A stretch of 64,000 nt of DNA from Bdellovibrionales bacterium CG10_big_fil_rev_8_21_14_0_10_45_34 (GTDB lineage Bacteria; Bdellovibrionota; Bdellovibrionia; Bdellovibrionales; 1-14-0-10-45-34), in assembly GCA_002778785.1 (NCBI GenBank), contig PEZS01000011.1, forward strand, positions 416,882-480,881, written 5' to 3'. Under the pieces are notes generated by a model that was not told where the DNA came from, did no database searches, and was given only the letters and a program-made list of their open reading frames with translations. Below, piece by piece: positions 16,156 to 25,386 of the stretch. Positions within the stretch are counted from its first letter, which is position 1. Every line of letters starts with the position of its first letter. The position numbers were made by a program, and so were the translations under genes.

Positions 16156-16376
16156 ACTTGTGATATCAGATGAATTCATAGGAATTGTAGTCACCACCTT
16201 TAGACTCTTCTCTGACTTAACTCCGCCCATTTTTTTGCGCGAATCGCTCGGCTACTAATAAGTCAGCACCAACGCGTGAGGTCGCAGAATGGCCGGGCGT
16301 ACTTTTTGCTGGAAATTTACGCCTGTGAAGGATGAAATATCCCTTCAACCCTAAATACAAATTTGAGGAGATCAGT

Positions 16377-16973
16377 ATGAAATTTGCCTTACTATTAGCA
16401 ATGACAATCACTAGTTCATTTGCTGTTGCCGATGTTTACAAAATTGACACTGAAGCGAGCAAAGTATTGTGGAAAGCCGGTAAAAAAGTTGGCTCCTTTC
16501 ACAATGGCGAAATCAAATTAAAAAGTGGAACGGCAGAGACTGCGAAAGACGGAAAGATCAAAAATATTAAAGTTGTTGTTGATATGAAAAGTATTTCTAA
16601 CGAAGATTTGAAGGACACTCCAGACTATCAGAAAAAATTGGTTGGCCACCTTTCAAACGAAGACTTCTTTCACGTTGAGAAATATCCCGAATCAACCTTT
16701 GACCTTGAAAGCATAACTCCGAAGAAGGGCTCCAAAGACGAGTATACTGTCAAGGGAAAGCTTACAATGATTGGCAACACTCAAACTGTGGAGTTTCCTG
16801 CGAAGATTAGCACCGACAAAGACACACTCAAAGGCACAGCTAACATTGAAATCGAGAGATTAAAATGGAACTTAAAGTACGGCTCTGGTAGTATTTTTAA
16901 AGAGTTGACGGCGGATAAAATCATTAACGACAAATTTGATCTCACGTTAAATCTCGTTGCCAAGAAACAGTAA
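16377..16973 (+). CDS. YceI-family periplasmic lipid-binding protein
   Basis: A 198-residue secreted protein with a signal peptide (MKFALLLAMTITSSFAVA) and a YceI beta-barrel. Family motifs are VLWKAGKKVGSFHNGEIKL near 30-48, HLSNEDFFHVEKYPESTF near 92-109 and MIGNTQTVEFPA near 132-143. YceI proteins bind isoprenoids or other lipids in the periplasm. GAGGAG precedes the ATG at 16377; the upstream frame to 16332 is not needed. A strong hairpin follows the stop. Confidence 0.9.
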   Translation: MKFALLLAMTITSSFAVADVYKIDTEASKVLWKAGKKVGSFHNGEIKLKSGTAETAKDGKIKNIKVVVDMKSISNEDLKDTPDYQKKLVGHLSNEDFFHVEKYPESTFDLESITPKKGSKDEYTVKGKLTMIGNTQTVEFPAKISTDKDTLKGTANIEIERLKWNLKYGSGSIFKELTADKIINDKFDLTLNLVAKKQ

Positions 16974-16994
16974 GTCACCACTGTTATAGAGGTT

Positions 16995-17031
16995 TTTAGG
17001 AGCGGCGCCCAGTGTATGATTCGCTCCTAAA
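16995..17031 (+). terminator. Terminator-like hairpin after the YceI gene
   Basis: TTTAGGAGCG (16995-17004) and CGCTCCTAAA (17022-17031) make a perfect 10-bp stem with a 17-nt loop, 21 nt after the stop codon. The A/T ends of the stem give only a short T-rich flank. Confidence 0.55.
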
Positions 17032-17101
17032 TTCCCCACACGAATTAGAGCAAGAGCCTTCTTATAGAACTCTCGTGTGAACGCAAGAAACTGGGGCTGT
17101 C

Positions 17102-17698
17102 GTGCGTTTGAAGGAAACCATTAAATTTTATCTTTTGAATACCTGCACTTTGATTGCGGTTGTGGCGATGACACTCTATTTTTTTTCGCAGGTTTCCGAC
17201 TACGCATTCGGAATAAGCTCGAGCAATCACCCCATAATCATTAATCTCGCGCTTAGTCTTGATCAGCCATTTCGTTTTTTTGGGCTAACTTTACTCGCTT
17301 CTAGTCTTGTTCACGAATCATCCACCCACCTGTTAACGAATTGCCTTCTTTTGTTTTGGTTGGGAGCCATTCTCCATACGAAGTTTTCGAATACACGCAT
17401 TTTGGTTTTGTATTGCATATTAGCTCTAGTAAACAATCTGGCTGTCGTAGTGGCATCACATGCGCTTAACCAAAGTGGATTTGTATTGGGAGCAAGCGCG
17501 TGTCTTATATCTTTAAGCACTCTGGCAATTTTACTTCAGATTAGTGGCTCGAAAGGACTCATCATCCCGTTGCTACTTGTCGTATGGCTTCAGCCAGAGA
17601 GCGCAAGCTCACTCACAACAGCCGGGCACCTCAGCGGAACACTCACTGGTATTATCGCTTACTTACTTTTGAAGAAACGGATGATGTTGCTCGGATAA
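17102..17698 (+). CDS. Rhomboid-family intramembrane serine protease
   Basis: A 198-residue six-helix membrane protein. The catalytic pair is visible: Ser132 in LGASA and His176 in AGHLSG. The helix-2 motif HESSTHLLTN carries His71, His76 and Asn80, which shape the oxyanion hole. It would cleave single-pass membrane proteins near the bilayer surface. The start is GTG, since no earlier ATG is in frame. The 3' end overlaps the convergent propeller gene by 47 bp. A second rhomboid lies at 28375-29073. Confidence 0.85.
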   Translation: MRLKETIKFYLLNTCTLIAVVAMTLYFFSQVSDYAFGISSSNHPIIINLALSLDQPFRFFGLTLLASSLVHESSTHLLTNCLLLFWLGAILHTKFSNTRILVLYCILALVNNLAVVVASHALNQSGFVLGASACLISLSTLAILLQISGSKGLIIPLLLVVWLQPESASSLTTAGHLSGTLTGIIAYLLLKKRMMLLG

Positions 17699-19112
17699 TA
17701 CGAATACTCTGATCAATATCAGTCACTATCCAGCCCACCTTCGAAATTGCAACGGGCGCAAGAGTGCTGCTCCATTCGTCTCCGTCAGGAACCCACATCG
17801 CAACTATAGCCCCATCTCGTGGATTTAGAACATAAAGGCCGCCCTTTCGCGACGGATAGACAAGTACATTTAGATTTGTATCATAAGTTGCATTCGCAAA
17901 GCTCTTGTTCGCCTCCGACGTCATCTTGCACCACCTCACTCTGCCGTTCTCCGAGGAAATGCGGCAAACATTACCGACAAAATCTGAAATTATAATGTCT
18001 TTTTCAATGACTATGGGCACTGCCACAACAGGATGAGGATGCATATAACCCATGCGACTTTCGCCAGTCTTTTTGTCGTAGCAAGATACTCCCCCGACAT
18101 TGCTCTTAAAATAAACTTCCCCAAACACAAAACAAACGTCGTTATCAACTTCTGTCGGCTCCATCCAACTACTTGCGGGCAGTTCGCGTTGCCATACCTT
18201 TATGCCGGTTCCAAACTCATACGCGGTAGCGTAAGAACGCCAGGAATTGGCATCATTTTTCTCTCGCCCCGTGCCGCTAAACACTAAGCCTTCGCTTACA
18301 TGAACAGAAGAATCCGTGTGCCCATCTACTTGGTGCCAAACCTCCGTCATGGTTGCGGGGTCAATCGCGTAGATTCCGTCACTGCCTGCGGCGGCGAACA
18401 AAAGCGCCTGGCCTTCGTGCAAACCCACAACTGCAGATGCCTCCGTGTGTCCTCGCGTAGAAAACGCTCCCTCATACCGGCCGGATCTTAAATCAAACTT
18501 GTAAATTCTTGCGTGGTGGGTTTCGTGTCTGCCCTCTCCCACGTAAAGCTTCTCGTTATAGATGATAGGAGCTGGCGAGACATCTGTGCCTACATAAAAC
18601 TTTCGAAAGGGAGCCGAACCACCATACTCGAATTCGAGTACATAACCTGCATCTGTACTCACAAAATAAGTGTCACCCGCCAAAATAGCACCACGGAAAC
18701 TTCCTTTTTCGATTTGAATTTTTGATGTCTGTTCAATAGTTAAGTCGAGCGTTGGGTCTGAAATCTTTGAAACAACCGCAGGCTTTGGCTCGAGCACATC
18801 AGGATAGCTGTAGTTCGAAACCTTTTCATTTTTCTTTTGCTCTCTTTTGATTACAAACTCAAATGATGGAAGGTTCTTGTAGTAATTGTAACTTTTGATC
18901 CCCCCAAAAATAAAAACATTGAAAAGAAGTGCGCTGATGAGAATCCTTGGCTTCAGCAAAACTTCGAAGAGCTTTTTTGGCCCTTCAGCTTTCAGACGTA
19001 TGCCAAACAAGGCTGCAATGAAAGTAGCGAGTGCTGAAATCGCTACCCCTACCGCTGTTAGCGGAATCAAAACTGTTGGTATAATTTGTGGGTGAATCTC
19101 AATTGGTATCAT
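17652..19112 (-). CDS. Membrane-anchored PQQ-type beta-propeller protein
   Basis: A 486-residue protein with two N-terminal membrane helices (about 10-40 and 60-80) and a large outer domain of repeated blades. The repeats include YVLEFEYGGSAPF, GIYAIDPATMTEVWHQVDG, VSCYDKKTGE and LYVLNPRDGAIVAMW, the pattern of PQQ-like/WD propellers. The start at 19112 leaves a 14-bp overlap with the upstream phosphotransferase gene and begins just before helix 1. The frame is open back to 19181, inside that gene. It probably forms an operon with that gene; the ligand is unknown. Confidence 0.75.
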   Translation of the reverse strand: MIPIEIHPQIIPTVLIPLTAVGVAISALATFIAALFGIRLKAEGPKKLFEVLLKPRILISALLFNVFIFGGIKSYNYYKNLPSFEFVIKREQKKNEKVSNYSYPDVLEPKPAVVSKISDPTLDLTIEQTSKIQIEKGSFRGAILAGDTYFVSTDAGYVLEFEYGGSAPFRKFYVGTDVSPAPIIYNEKLYVGEGRHETHHARIYKFDLRSGRYEGAFSTRGHTEASAVVGLHEGQALLFAAAGSDGIYAIDPATMTEVWHQVDGHTDSSVHVSEGLVFSGTGREKNDANSWRSYATAYEFGTGIKVWQRELPASSWMEPTEVDNDVCFVFGEVYFKSNVGGVSCYDKKTGESRMGYMHPHPVVAVPIVIEKDIIISDFVGNVCRISSENGRVRWCKMTSEANKSFANATYDTNLNVLVYPSRKGGLYVLNPRDGAIVAMWVPDGDEWSSTLAPVAISKVGWIVTDIDQSIRIIRATSSVSSKVSKR

Positions 19113-21432
19113 GAGCAATCCTGCCGTGGTTACCGTCGACCCAGAGTTTGTCTCCGTCTTTAAACTTTTTTGTCGCCTCAAAGATTCCGCTCACGGCTGG
19201 AATGCCCATTTCTCTGGCTACGATGGCACAATGAGAAAGCACACCGCCCTTTTCAACAACAATTGCTTTAGATTTAACAAAGAGAGGCGTCCACGATGGA
19301 TCGGTAGACTCTGCTACGAGAATTGTATTCTCTGGCCACGATTGGGTGTCGATGTTGACTGGATCTAAAACCAAACGAACCTCTCCTCTAATTATTCCCG
19401 GCGATAGGGCCTCACCGTCAAAGGATGGTTTCTTTTGAATGTTTTTGCCGCTGACGATATCTTCTACTTCTTCACGCGACGTCATTTCTGGGAACGAATA
19501 TTTTCTAAAAACAGCAAATCGCTCTTTTCGATCTTCGATTCTTTTTTTCAGCCCTGCTAGCTGCAGTTCATTCTGTTGGAGCGCCTGTAGCTCGCTCAAC
19601 CGCAACCAATGAATGTCTGCATTTAGCGAAAGCCTCTCTGCCAATGCATTCAAAGCATATCTGATAGAAGCATAGGGCTTAAGAATCTCCATCTTCCAGT
19701 TCTCCCTAAGCTCGAGCATCTCTTTTAAAAGACGCCATTCCTCCAAAACGATTTCCCGCTTAAAACTCTCAAGCGCCAAGATCTCTTTTTCTACTTCAGA
19801 GTGATGGTCAACAACACTAAAGCCCACTTGGCTTGTCTTGAAAGCTGAATCTCCTAGTTCATTCCACCTAGGGTACATTAAATCTAGCTCTCGCGGACCT
19901 CTGTGCCCATATTTTAACAAAAACCGATCTCGCTTATCGGGGTCATTACAAGCTTCAATGTATTCTTTTTGCATATCAAACGTTTGTGTATGTAGACCTC
20001 TACCAAGCCATTCTCTAATTTTTCTCTGAGCATTCTCCTCGCCGAGAATTCCCGACAAAAGCAATAGCAGTCGCTGAATGGTGGACTCCGTTAGTACAAT
20101 CAAAATAAATGGCCAATAAAGAACTTCCTTTGCAAATCCATCGGCCTCGGTAAATACGAGGTCGAATAGTTCACTTGATGATTTCCGATTGAGCTCCGCT
20201 ACGCCCAGGTTCGGACTCTTCTTTCTGAAACGATGAAGCTCTTTTGAACAATTATCCAGCCAATGGCGGCGATTCGTCGAAATGTTCCAAGAAACCTTAA
20301 GCATGCTCATAACTGCCGACGGCGCGTAGGAAATCATTTTTAAGCTAACTTTTTTGAATTTAAATTTCAGATGTGGGCGCGGGCGGGCGATAGTCACGTA
20401 GGGAATTGGCCCATAATAAAGTTCGGTCAGTCTATCCAGATTAATATAAGCGCGCCCAAAGACTCTTTCGAGCAAGGAGTCTTTTGAATGAAAACTGCTT
20501 TGATCAAAGCTTTTGTATCCCAAAGTTTTAAGCGCGCTGCCAAAGGCGAAATGCGGGGAGAAAGCTCTCTTCCAGATTGAAAAAGTAAAATAGCTCGGAA
20601 ATCCAGACCACTCAGCAAATGTTTGACCATCCCAAGTTGCCCCACGTGGATAAGAAGTTCGTAAACGCTCAAGTTCATAGGCAATAACTTGATCGTCGGA
20701 ACGAACGGTAGTTATTGGGCGGGCCTGCAAAATTTGAATCACGCCAGCTGGATCAATCGCCCATTCCATGTCTACGCTATAGCCAAGGGATTTTGCCACC
20801 TGAATGCCAACCTGAGCAACTTGAAGAGCTTTTTCAACTGTGAATCCATGAGGTAGATTGGAAAAATGTTTTTCTTCGTTGACCATGCCAGGTGTAACTC
20901 TTCCGGAGACAAGACTCTCGCCAAATCCCGGCACGACTTCAAGATACCAACCGGTGCCTTTATTTCGTGGATCGTGACTGAAGAATACGCCAGAAAAAAG
21001 TGGATTGATCATTTCTTGAAGCACAACGTTCATCTCAGATTGTTGCTCACCTTGTTCCGAAGCGGAATTTTCGTCTTTAAAGAAATCTCTATATGCCTGA
21101 ACAGAATCCTGATGAATGCTGCCAAAGCACTCACGAATGCCTCGCTTTAAATCATCTTGGTTTTGTATGTTTAAAAATGTTTTATTCTGACCGGCAAAGG
21201 AAGTTCTTGCTCCATCTTCTGCAGCAGCACTGCTTCGCACTGCTAAGGCCGGGGCTCCAAGCTGGTCCCACCAGTCGACGAGGGCTTGCCAGTCGCTCGG
21301 TTCAAGCTTTTCATGTATAATTAAACCTCTTGGAACAGTGAACCCTTTTTGGGTCAGGTTTGCCAGGCCACTAGCTTTACCGCCAAATCTTCTATCGCTT
21401 GCCTTAGAGTTTTCAAAAGGAATCAATGCCAC
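19099..21432 (-). CDS. PPDK_N / PEP-mobile-domain phosphotransferase (rifampin phosphotransferase-like layout)
   Basis: A 777-residue enzyme. Residues about 10-250 are an ATP-grasp PPDK_N domain (GGKASGLANLTQKGF, LAVRSSAAAEDGARTSFAGQ, MEWAIDPAGVIQILQARPI). A 430-residue middle follows that I do not recognise. Residues about 695-770 are the swivelling PEP-utiliser domain with the phospho-carrier His734 in GVLSHCAIVARE. The C-terminal PEP/pyruvate TIM barrel of true PEP synthase is absent. The domain order matches Rph-type dikinases that phosphorylate a small molecule held by the middle domain. The start is GTG behind a GGGGGG run. The substrate is unknown. Confidence 0.8.
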   Translation of the reverse strand: MALIPFENSKASDRRFGGKASGLANLTQKGFTVPRGLIIHEKLEPSDWQALVDWWDQLGAPALAVRSSAAAEDGARTSFAGQNKTFLNIQNQDDLKRGIRECFGSIHQDSVQAYRDFFKDENSASEQGEQQSEMNVVLQEMINPLFSGVFFSHDPRNKGTGWYLEVVPGFGESLVSGRVTPGMVNEEKHFSNLPHGFTVEKALQVAQVGIQVAKSLGYSVDMEWAIDPAGVIQILQARPITTVRSDDQVIAYELERLRTSYPRGATWDGQTFAEWSGFPSYFTFSIWKRAFSPHFAFGSALKTLGYKSFDQSSFHSKDSLLERVFGRAYINLDRLTELYYGPIPYVTIARPRPHLKFKFKKVSLKMISYAPSAVMSMLKVSWNISTNRRHWLDNCSKELHRFRKKSPNLGVAELNRKSSSELFDLVFTEADGFAKEVLYWPFILIVLTESTIQRLLLLLSGILGEENAQRKIREWLGRGLHTQTFDMQKEYIEACNDPDKRDRFLLKYGHRGPRELDLMYPRWNELGDSAFKTSQVGFSVVDHHSEVEKEILALESFKREIVLEEWRLLKEMLELRENWKMEILKPYASIRYALNALAERLSLNADIHWLRLSELQALQQNELQLAGLKKRIEDRKERFAVFRKYSFPEMTSREEVEDIVSGKNIQKKPSFDGEALSPGIIRGEVRLVLDPVNIDTQSWPENTILVAESTDPSWTPLFVKSKAIVVEKGGVLSHCAIVAREMGIPAVSGIFEATKKFKDGDKLWVDGNHGRIAHDTN

Positions 21433-21546
21433 TTTCGCCCCCCAGCATCAAGTACCACTCGCAATAGCCTTAACTTAATGAGTGACAGGATACAACCAGC
21501 GACACTCAAATAACGTAAGTTGTCCCTTGTGATTTGAAAGCCACAA

Positions 21547-23037
21547 GTGATAACAAGACTTATGACGTTTTTAGCCCTCTCACCAATCCTGCTTTTTATC
21601 ATGTTGCTGTTTGTAGTACGCTGGCCGCTATTTAAAGCTGCACCTATCGTATTTCTCTACACAACTATAGTTGCGATAACAATCTGGAAGTCTCCTCTGT
21701 CGGAGCTGTTCTCTGCGGTTGGCAAAGGTGGCCTTCTCAGCCTCGACATCATATTCATAATACTGGGCGCTGTTGTGTTTTTGAGGTTTCTCGAGGGGAC
21801 CGGGCAAATTGTCAAAATGCAAGAGAACCTCAAAGCTTTGTCGCCAGATCCCCGTCTACAAGCAGTCTTTCTGGCTTGGTTTTTTGGAAGCTTCATCGAA
21901 GGAATTTCGGGCTTTGGTACACCCGCCGTAATCGTAGCGCCCCTTCTGGTTGGAATTGGGTTTTCTAAGCTTACTGCGATCAGTATTGCGCTTCTTGCCA
22001 ATAGCACTGCTGTGACCTTTGGTGCAGTGGGCACTCCCGTTCGAATTGGCTTCGCGGATCTTCATGCAAACGGGCTTAACATCTTAGCCGCGAAACTCAG
22101 CATCTTACCCGGGATACTTGTCCCGGTTATGATATTGGGATTCTATGTTCAGTTTGAACTGAACGCTCCCAATAGATGGCGCCACTTTAGATAGGCTTTG
22201 CCAATAGCCGCACTTTCGGGACTTGCATTTGTGATACCCTTTTTAGCTACGGCATATACGGGGCCAGAGTTCCCTTCTATTGTCGCTAGCATTATTGGAT
22301 TTGTTTTTGTCTTAGTAACGATCAGAACTTTCCAACTCGGCCCTCCCCCGCTTTTACCAGTAGCCAGAAATGCGCTGCCGGGTAGTTTATTGCCATTTGC
22401 AAAAAGCTTTTCCCCATACATAGTTTTGTTAGCCCTCTTAGCACTTGGAAAATTTTTATTCAGGCCCTTCTCCTATCACGTCGAAATCGGCGAAAAGTTA
22501 AGTCACAACATCCACCTTTTTAATCCGGGCTTCGCGTTTTTTAGCGCCCTTGTCGTATTAGCTCTTTGGAATAACATGAGACTAAAAACTCTTACGGAAA
22601 TCGTTAAGACGTCCCTCGCGGTCTCTTTCCGAACTGGTGTAACGATTTTTTTTATAAGCTCTGTGGTTTATATTCTTATTGTTTCAGGATCGCTCGAACA
22701 AACTGCTCGTCAGCTTTTAACAGATGATCTGCCGTACTATGCCGCTTTTATGGGAGCCTTTGGTTCGTTTCTGGCAGGAAGCGCGACGGTATCAAACTTG
22801 CTGTTTGCACCGCTGCAGTATGCCGCCTCTGAAGATTTGGGTATTTCAACTACTTTAATCTTGTCGCTTCAGCTCGTGGGAGCCGCCGCTGGAAATATGA
22901 TAGCACTTCCAAATATCCTAGCCGTTCAGGCGTCAGTGCAGCTGGAAGGAAGGGAATCCTTGTTTATTGCCCGCTTAATAGGACCTTGCTTAATCTACCT
23001 AACGTTAGCGACTGTATCGGCCCTGCTTTTTATATGA
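21547..23037 (+). pseudogene. lctP: L-lactate permease interrupted by one in-frame TAG
   Basis: A 496-codon frame encodes a lactate permease of usual length, but codon 216 (22192-22194) is TAG. The sequences either side are continuous permease: before the stop, GSFIEGISGFGTPAVIVAP and the helix ending NAPNRWRHFR; after it, ALPIAALSGLAF in the same frame through to SLQLVGAAAGNMIALPN. No frameshift is needed. The gene is either freshly inactivated, read through, or carries a sequencing error (CAG or AAG to TAG is one base). The start is GTG at 21547 or ATG at 21562. It is divergent from the PPDK_N gene. Confidence 0.85.
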
Positions 23038-23097
23038 ATTTAATCATCTATTTTTTGAGTTTTAGTTCGGTTAAGGTTTTGATTAGGAGGCTCGATA

Positions 23098-24123
23098 ATG
23101 ACCTTAAATCCCCTTAAACTGACCGGCATAAGCTTTGTTGAGTTCAGCGATTCAAACCCTGAATCACTTCACAAACTCTTTATAGATTTTGGATTTTCGA
23201 AAATCGCAAAGCACGCTACTAAGAGCATCGATCTTTATAACCAGGGGCAAATTACATTTTTGCTCAACTACGAACCTGACTCTTTTGGCTTAAGGTTTTC
23301 CTCGGTCCATGGCCCATCAATTTCTGCAATGGGTTGGAATTTCGAAAATGCCGAACAAGCTTACTCTGACGCGATAAAGAGAGGTGCTGCTGGCTCTTCG
23401 GAAGGCGATTACAATGATTTGGATGGCAATGCGATATCTGCGATTAAGGGCATAGGCGACAGCCTCATTTACTTTGTCGATAAGAACACCGATCTGGGAT
23501 TTGTTCCTCTGCAAGACCCCGTGCGAACGGTAGAGAAGGGCTTTTATCTTATAGATCACTTAACAAACAACGTTTTTAAAGGAACAATGAACCAATGGGC
23601 CGAATTCTATAAGAATATATTCGGATTTGAAGAGGTCAGATACTTCGACATTAAAGGAAAGAAGACGGGTCTCACATCTTACGCTTTGCGATCACCGTGT
23701 GGCAGCTTCTGCATTCCCATTAATGAGGCCACCGAAGCCAAATCCCAGATTAATGAGTATCTCGAAGAGTATAACGGACCCGGGGTGCAACACTTGGCCT
23801 TTTTAACCGAAGATCTACTGAACTCTCTTGAAAAGCTTAAAGACACGGGAATAAAAACCTTAGACATCAACTCGGAATATTACCTCAAGGTATTCGATCG
23901 AGTTCCTGGAGTTAAAGAAGACCGAGAATCCATTCGAAAGTTTAATGTTTTGGTTGATGGAGACGCCGATGGTTATCTTCTTCAGATTTTTACAAAGAAC
24001 CTCGTCGGTCCTATTTTTATTGAGATGATCCAAAGAGAGAATCACCTTTCGTTTGGCGAGGGCAACTTTCAGGCACTGTTTGAATCAATAGAGCGCGACC
24101 AAGTAAAACGCGGAGTACTTTAA
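23098..24123 (+). CDS. hppD: 4-hydroxyphenylpyruvate dioxygenase
   Basis: A 341-residue iron enzyme of tyrosine breakdown that turns 4-hydroxyphenylpyruvate into homogentisate. It has two VOC domains. The iron ligands are visible: His154 (IDHLTNNVFKG), His232 (GVQHLAF) and Glu309 (IFIEMIQREN). The C-terminal FGEGNFQALFESIERDQ is the helix that closes the active site. An AGGAGG stands before the ATG. No homogentisate dioxygenase gene is in the window. Confidence 0.95.
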   Translation: MTLNPLKLTGISFVEFSDSNPESLHKLFIDFGFSKIAKHATKSIDLYNQGQITFLLNYEPDSFGLRFSSVHGPSISAMGWNFENAEQAYSDAIKRGAAGSSEGDYNDLDGNAISAIKGIGDSLIYFVDKNTDLGFVPLQDPVRTVEKGFYLIDHLTNNVFKGTMNQWAEFYKNIFGFEEVRYFDIKGKKTGLTSYALRSPCGSFCIPINEATEAKSQINEYLEEYNGPGVQHLAFLTEDLLNSLEKLKDTGIKTLDINSEYYLKVFDRVPGVKEDRESIRKFNVLVDGDADGYLLQIFTKNLVGPIFIEMIQRENHLSFGEGNFQALFESIERDQVKRGVL

Positions 24124-24157
24124 CTCTACGGAGCTACTGACCGTACTCGCGCATGCA

Positions 24158-24478
24158 TTAATCGCGGAAAATTTTGTGCATTGAAGAAACTAGTTTTTTA
24201 ACTTGTTGGCTTTCAATATCGTATATAACATTTTGATTCTTTCTTTGGCCCCGCACAAGCCCATCTTGTTTCATCCGAGTTAGAAACTGAGATACCGCCG
24301 ACTGCGAAGCGCCGCTTAACTCTTCAAGCTCAGATACAGACTTAGGCGCCTCACATAGGTGACACAATATTAAAAGTCTTTGAGGATGAGCCATATTCTT
24401 AAGAATTTGAGACACGAATTCACACTGCTCTAGACTGGGCACATTCGACTTTTTGAACTTCTGTTTAGTTGCAGCCAT
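24158..24478 (-). CDS. ArsR-family repressor, likely sulfur-responsive (BigR/SqrR type)
   Basis: A 106-residue winged-helix regulator. The recognition helix is in SGASQSAVSQFLTRMKQDGL, followed by the wing RKNQNVIYDI. It is divergent from a sulfide-detoxification operon, as bigR and sqrR are. Those repressors sense persulfide with two cysteines, one in the second helix and one near the C-terminus. Here Cys39 and Cys42 (LCHLCEAP) lie in the helix-2 region and Cys19 near the N-terminus, but the C-terminal cysteine is absent, so the sensing pair would be different. The same 20-bp palindrome lies in front of this gene and of the operon. Confidence 0.85.
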   Translation of the reverse strand: MAATKQKFKKSNVPSLEQCEFVSQILKNMAHPQRLLILCHLCEAPKSVSELEELSGASQSAVSQFLTRMKQDGLVRGQRKNQNVIYDIESQQVKKLVSSMHKIFRD

Positions 24479-24557
24479 ACCAAAAACCCTCTACCTTTCT
24501 TCTCGCGGCTATCCGCATAGCACCGACTTTTATAGTTAGCAGAGAAGTCACCAAAAT

Positions 24558-24577
24558 ATATTACAATATTATAATGT
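24558..24577. promoter_or_regulatory. Operator 1: AT-rich palindrome upstream of the ArsR-family gene
   Basis: ATATTACAA-TA-TTATAATGT is a 9-2-9 inverted repeat with two mismatches in its arms, 80 bp upstream of the arsR-type start. It matches operator 2 in geometry and in 16 of the 18 arm positions, which indicates one regulator acting at both places. Confidence 0.65.
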
Positions 24578-24730
24578 TTTAATCAAGTGAGCACTACTGA
24601 ACCTCAGGCTTTTTAATCGAGACTAATTTCGGGGTTATTGGCGAGACCAAAGAGGGACCAATATTGGCTGACGAGCCCGTAGGCTAACACCATGACAAAC
24701 GACGTGCCCCGCGAAAACAACAAATAACGC

Positions 24731-24758
24731 TTGACATATTATAAAATTATAATATATT
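24731..24758 (+). promoter_or_regulatory. Promoter and operator 2 of the sulfide-detoxification operon
   Basis: TTGACA at 24731-24736 and TATATT at 24753-24758 are 16 bp apart. A perfect 9-2-9 palindrome, ATATTATAA-AA-TTATAATAT (24736-24755), fills the spacer and touches both elements. A repressor bound there would block RNA polymerase directly. Confidence 0.7.
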
Positions 24759-24775
24759 AATATGAGGAGCTGAAA

Positions 24776-24811
24776 ATGGCTTTAGGTCAATTTAAACTGA
24801 AACTAATGTGA
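24776..24811 (+). CDS. Possible 11-codon leader peptide
   Basis: ATG at 24776 follows GAGGAG by 6 nt and opens a frame of 11 codons (MALGQFKLKLM) ending in TGA, 26 nt before the rhodanese start, which has its own GGAGGAGG. The good ribosome site is the only support. It may be a leader or the relic of a lost first gene. Confidence 0.3.
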   Translation: MALGQFKLKLM

Positions 24812-24837
24812 TGTGAGTAGTTACGGAGGAGGAGCAA

Positions 24838-25386
24838 ATGAAAGAGGTTATCATCGACGTTAGAGAGCAAGATGAATACAAGGCGGAGCGGATCGAGAAT
24901 TCAATCAACCTCCCCTTGTCCCATTTTGCGACGGTTGCGCCAGGAGCACTTTCAAACTTTATGGATTCAAAAGTGATTATCATGTGCCGAAGCGGCAAAC
25001 GGGCCGAGCTAGCCATGGGTCAAGCACGGCAGTTAGGTTTTGAACCTGCCGGTGGATTCGAGGTTTACTCCGGCGGCATACTTAAGTGGAAACAGCAGCT
25101 GAGGCCAGTGATCTCGGGGGTGAAGCATCATCTGCCAATTTTGCGTCAAACTCACTTGGCGGCCGGCTTGATTGCCTTATTCGGTGCTATCTTAGGATTT
25201 ACGGTGCACCCAGGTTTCTTTTTGATGTCGGGTTTCGTAGGCCTAGGGCTCACAGTTGCCGGCGCAACTGGACTTTGCTTGATGAGCGAAATTTTAGCTA
25301 AAATGCCATGGAACAAAAACATTCCAGACATAAAACGAGAGGTTTGCGCAGCCACTAAAGGGGATAGCTCATGTCAAACAATCTAA
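24838..25386 (+). CDS. Rhodanese with DUF2892 membrane tail (YgaP-like)
   Basis: A 182-residue sulfurtransferase. Residues 1-95 are a rhodanese domain with the active-site loop CRSGKR (Cys50). Residues about 118-160 form two membrane helices of the DUF2892/YgaP type. It moves sulfane sulfur at the inner membrane and works beside the next gene, whose start lies 16 bp inside this one. First gene of the operon after the tiny leader frame, under operator 2. GGAGGAGG precedes the ATG. Confidence 0.88.
   Translation: MKEVIIDVREQDEYKAERIENSINLPLSHFATVAPGALSNFMDSKVIIMCRSGKRAELAMGQARQLGFEPAGGFEVYSGGILKWKQQLRPVISGVKHHLPILRQTHLAAGLIALFGAILGFTVHPGFFLMSGFVGLGLTVAGATGLCLMSEILAKMPWNKNIPDIKREVCAATKGDSSCQTI

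Noticed and set aside
16217-16411. Minus-strand frame upstream of the YceI gene
   Set aside because: No ribosome site, overlaps the YceI signal peptide region and matches nothing I recognise.
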